Assembly: GCA_958430865.1 (NCBI GenBank)
Contig: CAUDNR010003035.1
Span: 20,236 to 67,878 of the forward strand
From: Entrophospora sp. SA101
Taxonomy: Eukaryota; Glomeromycota; Glomeromycetes; Entrophosporales; Entrophosporaceae
Reading direction: 5' to 3'
Length of the DNA: 47,643 bases
This document shows, piece after piece, positions 43,924 to 47,643 of the stretch; position 1 is the first letter of the stretch; the number at the start of each line of letters is the position of its first letter. The notes beneath the pieces are model-generated. The model did no database searches. It was not told where the DNA came from and saw only the letters and a program-made list of their open reading frames with translations. Made by a program: the position numbers and the translations under genes.

Positions 43924-44060
43924 ATTATTGCTGTTTGTATCAGGCGTTTTTAATTACGTCAAGTGGTTTTACTTACGTCAAGGACTTTTACTTTATATTT
44001 AGTCAAATCGTCAAAATGGTCTTGGTGATAAACTACCTTTAGTCGACACTTTAGTTACGT
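43924..44060 (-). repeat. Degenerate TGACGTAAGTAAAA repeat, copy 2 (inverted)
   Basis: On the minus strand this reads GACTAAATATAAAGTAAAAG, CTTGACGTAAGTAAAACC and CTTGACGTAATTAAAA, i.e. the same units and flanking words as at 39172-39310. Confidence 0.6.
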
Positions 44061-44490
44061 CAATAACTAGTCAAAAAGTTTTCGTTATACATCATTACCT
44101 GTGTCCTATTACTATGGAAAAGAGAAACTTATAAGAAAGCAGGACTAATAATACATATAAGAATAGCAATTAGCCAATAACCCAACAGAAAACATTTTCT
44201 GAAAGAACCAGTACTTCATCAATTACAGAAATCCTAATAATCCATCCATCGAGAAGAAATTGATATGCATGTAATTAATATATATACATATATATATATT
44301 ATATATACATATATATATAATTATAAATCTATCTATTAATACAATAATAAAAATTATTATATATATAATTTTTTATACATCTATAACTTCTATCTATTTA
44401 TACAAAAATTTATTATTAAATATTAATAATTCAAATAAATAGTAAATAATGAATTGAACCCCCCAAAAAAAAGGAAAAAAAAAATTATTT
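44061..44490. other. 3' flank of the second MATH-BTB gene
   Basis: Contains TATACATATATA runs at about 44277-44320 and is almost pure A/T. No gene. Confidence 0.5.
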
Positions 44491-45642
44491 TCAATAAAAT
44501 TTACCAAAAAATCTAGCACAAAATAATGATTCAGTCAAATCAACATCAACACAACTTAATATATTTTTCATTTGCTCACTATCTCTAACACCAGACCAAT
44601 TTTTATTGATATATCTCAATGAAGTATTATTTAAATCTGAATTATTAGTATTCCATCCCAACAACAAAATCTCACTCCAATTATTTTTGTCAATCATTTT
44701 AATAAGTTTTTTTGTAGTCAAATCTTTTAATTCCTCCAAATCTCTCATATCTGCTTCTGAGTAAATATCTTTTAAAACATTAAATGATAGATTATCTTGA
44801 ATTCTATTGGTGTACAAGAAATGTAAAATTTCTTTAAAACATTCAGATGATATATTATCATCCATCTTGATAACATTTGAATTGGATTCGTTCCATTCTC
44901 CATTAAACATTTTCTTAAAATAATCAGATCTTATTGATAATATTATTTTGCTTGCTTTCAATTGATTACCACAACCAAATTCGAAAGTTACATCACTAAA
45001 TTTCCCATTATTAATATATTCTTCTAAATCAAAATAAACTGGGTTTTCAATGATTGCCAGTTGTTTGTTTGACTCTTCTTCCTCACTGGTATTTGCATTG
45101 ATTTGATTAAAAGAAGGATATGTGAATTGGATACGAATCAATAAATTGGTTTTTTGCTTGTAATCTTTATCAGGAAATATTTGACTAATTTTACAAAATT
45201 CGGGTACGCCTTGACATGGTCTATCTGAATTAAATATAAATTTTTTCTCTGATAAATATCCATAACAATCCAACTTTTCTAAATTCTTCTCATCTAGAGC
45301 CAACAAGTAATTATTGTTGCCATTACTGTTACTGTTATTATTGATTCTAAAAATTTCCAACTTAAATTTCATAACTCTTGTTTCTAACTTATAATCTTGT
45401 TCATGTTCACTTTGAATAGGCCAAATGTACAATGATATATAACTATCTATATGTCTAGGTAATAATTTTAGCCGCCAAATAAATTCATGGTTATCTTTTA
45501 ATATATTCCCATCTTCTGAATAAAGTGGTCCGGTTGAACAAAATTTTTCACTATAATACGATTGACAATTTTTATAACTGTAGAATTCTTGAAAATCTTC
45601 TATGAGCCAGTCATAAATATTTTTATGTTTAATTTTTACCAT
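44491..45642 (-). CDS. MATH-BTB domain protein, paralogue
   Basis: Single exon, 383 aa from the ATG at 45642 (three codons downstream of a TTG in the same frame). N-terminal MATH-like domain, about residues 8-195 (YDWLIEDFQEF, YYSEKFCSTG, FIWRLKLLPRHID, YISLYIWP), with an Asn/Ser-rich insert at about 101-112 where the first paralogue has its Gln-rich insert. BTB domain about 205-310 (KFSDVTFEFGCGNQLKASKI, IRSDYFKKMFNGEWNES, LHFLYTN), then a helical tail (NWSEILLLGW, NWSGVRDSEQMKNIL) that matches the tail of the paralogue at 25877-27181 (NWDQILMLGW, NWTKIRDTENMKQVM). Probably a Cul3 adaptor by family. The two genes have diverged strongly, so the duplication is old. Confidence 0.88.
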   Translation of the reverse strand: MVKIKHKNIYDWLIEDFQEFYSYKNCQSYYSEKFCSTGPLYSEDGNILKDNHEFIWRLKLLPRHIDSYISLYIWPIQSEHEQDYKLETRVMKFKLEIFRINNNSNSNGNNNYLLALDEKNLEKLDCYGYLSEKKFIFNSDRPCQGVPEFCKISQIFPDKDYKQKTNLLIRIQFTYPSFNQINANTSEEEESNKQLAIIENPVYFDLEEYINNGKFSDVTFEFGCGNQLKASKIILSIRSDYFKKMFNGEWNESNSNVIKMDDNISSECFKEILHFLYTNRIQDNLSFNVLKDIYSEADMRDLEELKDLTTKKLIKMIDKNNWSEILLLGWNTNNSDLNNTSLRYINKNWSGVRDSEQMKNILSCVDVDLTESLFCARFFGKFY

Positions 45643-46128
45643 TACTATCAAAGTTTTTTAGTAATGAGAAATTGAATGAAATAGAGAATGAGAAAATGAA
45701 AAATAAAAGAGAAGGGTGATTTGGGACAAAGTTTATATTATTATTATTTCTTGGGGAAATGAATTTATTTTAGTAAAAAGATTTGTTTCCCAGTACTACA
45801 TACATGTATGTTTTTGGATATTCAATCAACTTCAAAAAATTTAATTTAGCCAAGGCGATCAAAAAATGGGGAATGCCCAGTATTGATTTTCAATGCATGA
45901 TTATTATCACTTAAAAAACAGGAAGATAGATATTTGACGCCTCTAAAATTTCCTGATGAGTCATCTGGTGATTCGTTTATTTATATCAGTAATCTATAAA
46001 CTATTTTATAATTCTTGCTAAATTTGTTTTCATTATATAACCATCATCTCTTTGTTATTTTATATCAGGTCAAATGTCAAACAAAAAAAATTTTAAAATT
46101 AAAAACATCCTGCTAGTAATAAATTGTG
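45643..46128. other. Promoter side of the second MATH-BTB gene
   Basis: No ORF. A palindromic TACATACATGTATG lies near 45799-45812. No clear TATA box at a fitting distance. Confidence 0.45.
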
Positions 46129-46236
46129 CGTGAAAATGTGAATTTGCAATTCACATACGTGAAATTCAAATTAGCCAATCAGAATTTCATATCCACCCCA
46201 AAGTTTTATAATTATTTTAATTTCACATAACATTTC
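46129..46236. promoter_or_regulatory. Upstream repeat with CCAAT box, copy 2
   Basis: Shares with 42179-42314 the blocks CGTGAAAATG, GCAATTCACATA(C/T)GTGAAA and TTAGCCAATCAGAATTTCA, about 85% identical where aligned. It lies about 490 bp upstream of the second MATH-BTB start. Confidence 0.6.
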
Positions 46237-46613
46237 TTTTATAAAAAATTAAAAATAAATGGATTGTATTGCCAAAATGAGAATAACCGTGCCAAAATGA
46301 AAGAAAAGAAAATCATTCTTTCCTCCTGATTGTATACGATTGTAGGCTGTAAAGTTCCTTAAAAAATCATTTATGAAAATTAAATAATTAAATAATATAT
46401 CAGCTCAAGTGTCAAATATAAATAAAATAATTCTTTTCATGCATGCACTTTCTTGTTACCTGGTTAAAAAATTTAAGGCAGCCATGTATTTTCCTTTCGG
46501 ATAGTCTTGTAGTGCAGCTAATTGATTAATCATTACAATAATGATGATAAACAAGACGGATAAATTAAATTGCGAGTAACTTAATATATGAAATTTGAAT
46601 GATATCTAATAAC

Positions 46614-46658
<45 letters not shown>

Positions 46659-47643
46659 CAAAGTTTTTAGAGAACTTGAAAACCTTACTCTTACGGCATA
46701 AACTCTTTGGTCCGCAATTCGCCCATCATTAGATGATGCTTTTCGTGATCAAGTTCCTGAATATAGTAAAAGTTTCTTATAGGCTCTTTGAAAAATAAAA
46801 AAGGTAAAATGCTATTTCGATAAAACTTGGGACCTTTTCTTCTCATCCTAATTTCCATTGTATCATAATAGATTGAAGTCGGATTTTCTTTTTTGGAATT
46901 AATTTTCAAAATCAAACGCCAAATATCTTTTTTAAATAGATAAAATGATCAAAGAGACGTTGAAGATTAAACAATCTACGTATCCATTGTTGATACCAAC
47001 GTAATATTGTTTATTTCTTGGTGTATCTTATATCACATAAATCACAGAATGTTTCTTTTTGACCAATGTAGTTATACGTATTCAAAAGTGATCAATATTT
47101 GTTTGTAGTATCAACCCATTCTTGAATGACTCGGAATTATGTTTGAATAGAAATAGAATTAACAATAAATGATCACGTTGGAGGTATTAGACATGAAGCA
47201 AATAAAGATATGAAGCCAAACAACACTTAAAGCTGAAGATTCCAAAAATTGATTGGGAATAGACAAATAAATAATATTTTATTGTGCATAAATCCTAAAT
47301 CATTATCAACCTCGTAATCATAGAATTTTATTGTGTCCACTCCAATCCTTCATTAGATTATCAAAAGAATTTACATAACATACAAGGAAATTTATTAACT
47401 TTGCCGTCTATTTTATCCATAAAGGCTTTTGTAATTCTAATTTAGTACTTCTATATTAACCCTTGGTCTACTTCATCCTTATAAATATTGATAATTCTAC
47501 TAGATTTTTACAACATTGTGCAATTTTTTGAAATATCTTTCCCAAAAATTCACTATCAGTCAGGCGACATTTCACGCGATCGACATGTCTACTGTAATAA
47601 CTATGTAGAAATTTTGTGCAACATGTCAATTTTTACTATTAAA
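46237..47643. other. Distal stretch without a recognised gene
   Basis: 46619-46654 is a TA microsatellite. A minus-strand ORF at 46691-46915 starts with TTG and reads MRRKGPKFYRNSILPFLFFK near its middle; upstream a second frame (RLFNLQRLFDHFIYLKKIFG) is open to about 46980, so a frameshifted coding remnant is possible, but no family is recognised. Confidence 0.4.
46619..46654. repeat. TA dinucleotide microsatellite
   Basis: About 18 TA units in a row. Confidence 0.95.

Noticed and set aside
1..47643. CRISPR arrays, tRNA or rRNA genes, bacterial operons
   Set aside because: No regularly spaced repeats, no cloverleaf or rRNA-like segment was noticed, and gene structure is clearly eukaryotic. 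tRNA detection by eye is not reliable, so a scan could still find one.

Overview
The window is AT-rich eukaryotic DNA with short GT..AG introns. Genes are few and long stretches hold no gene. The protein families (MATH-BTB, F-box, kinases with a DLG instead of DFG motif, an ML-domain secreted protein, a fungal RA-LRR-PP2C-cyclase adenylyl cyclase) and the heavy load of decayed hAT-type transposons fit an arbuscular mycorrhizal fungus of the Rhizophagus type. The organism call is inference from family recognition; no database was searched.

Layout. 1-5855 is repeat-rich: a hairpin MITE, a decayed multicopy-family gene and a topoisomerase II relic on the minus strand. 5856-12446 (+) is the landmark gene, an apparently intact 11-exon adenylyl cyclase (predicted 1832 aa). 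12929-14283 (-) is an intact 8-exon cutC-type gene (251 aa), with a 349-bp inverted-repeat element starting 19 bp upstream of its ATG. 14652-25870 is a transposon graveyard with broken ORFs, a hAT transposase fragment and five short elements flanked by 8-bp target duplications. 25877-27181 (-) is a MATH-BTB gene. 27200-34380 holds two more MITEs and a second hAT relic. Then come an F-box-like gene (34384-35691, -), a secreted ML-domain gene with two Kex2-type sites (38072-38730, +), a kinase pseudogene with two nonsense codons (40507-42032, -) and a second MATH-BTB gene (44491-45642, -).

How the pieces relate. The adenylyl cyclase would be the Ras-responsive cAMP source of the cell; CutC-type proteins are linked to copper homeostasis; MATH-BTB and F-box proteins are typical ubiquitin-ligase adaptors. 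These genes are independent loci and nothing suggests an operon.

The most unusual pattern is in the short elements. Eight have 14- to 8-bp-level hAT hallmarks: terminal inverted repeats and an 8-bp target duplication (six perfect, two with 7 of 8 matching). Three of them lie inside coding-like sequence. In each of these three, the element plus one duplication copy is a multiple of three (183, 99 and 141 bp), and removing it restores a continuous reading frame. None of the other five is a multiple of three.
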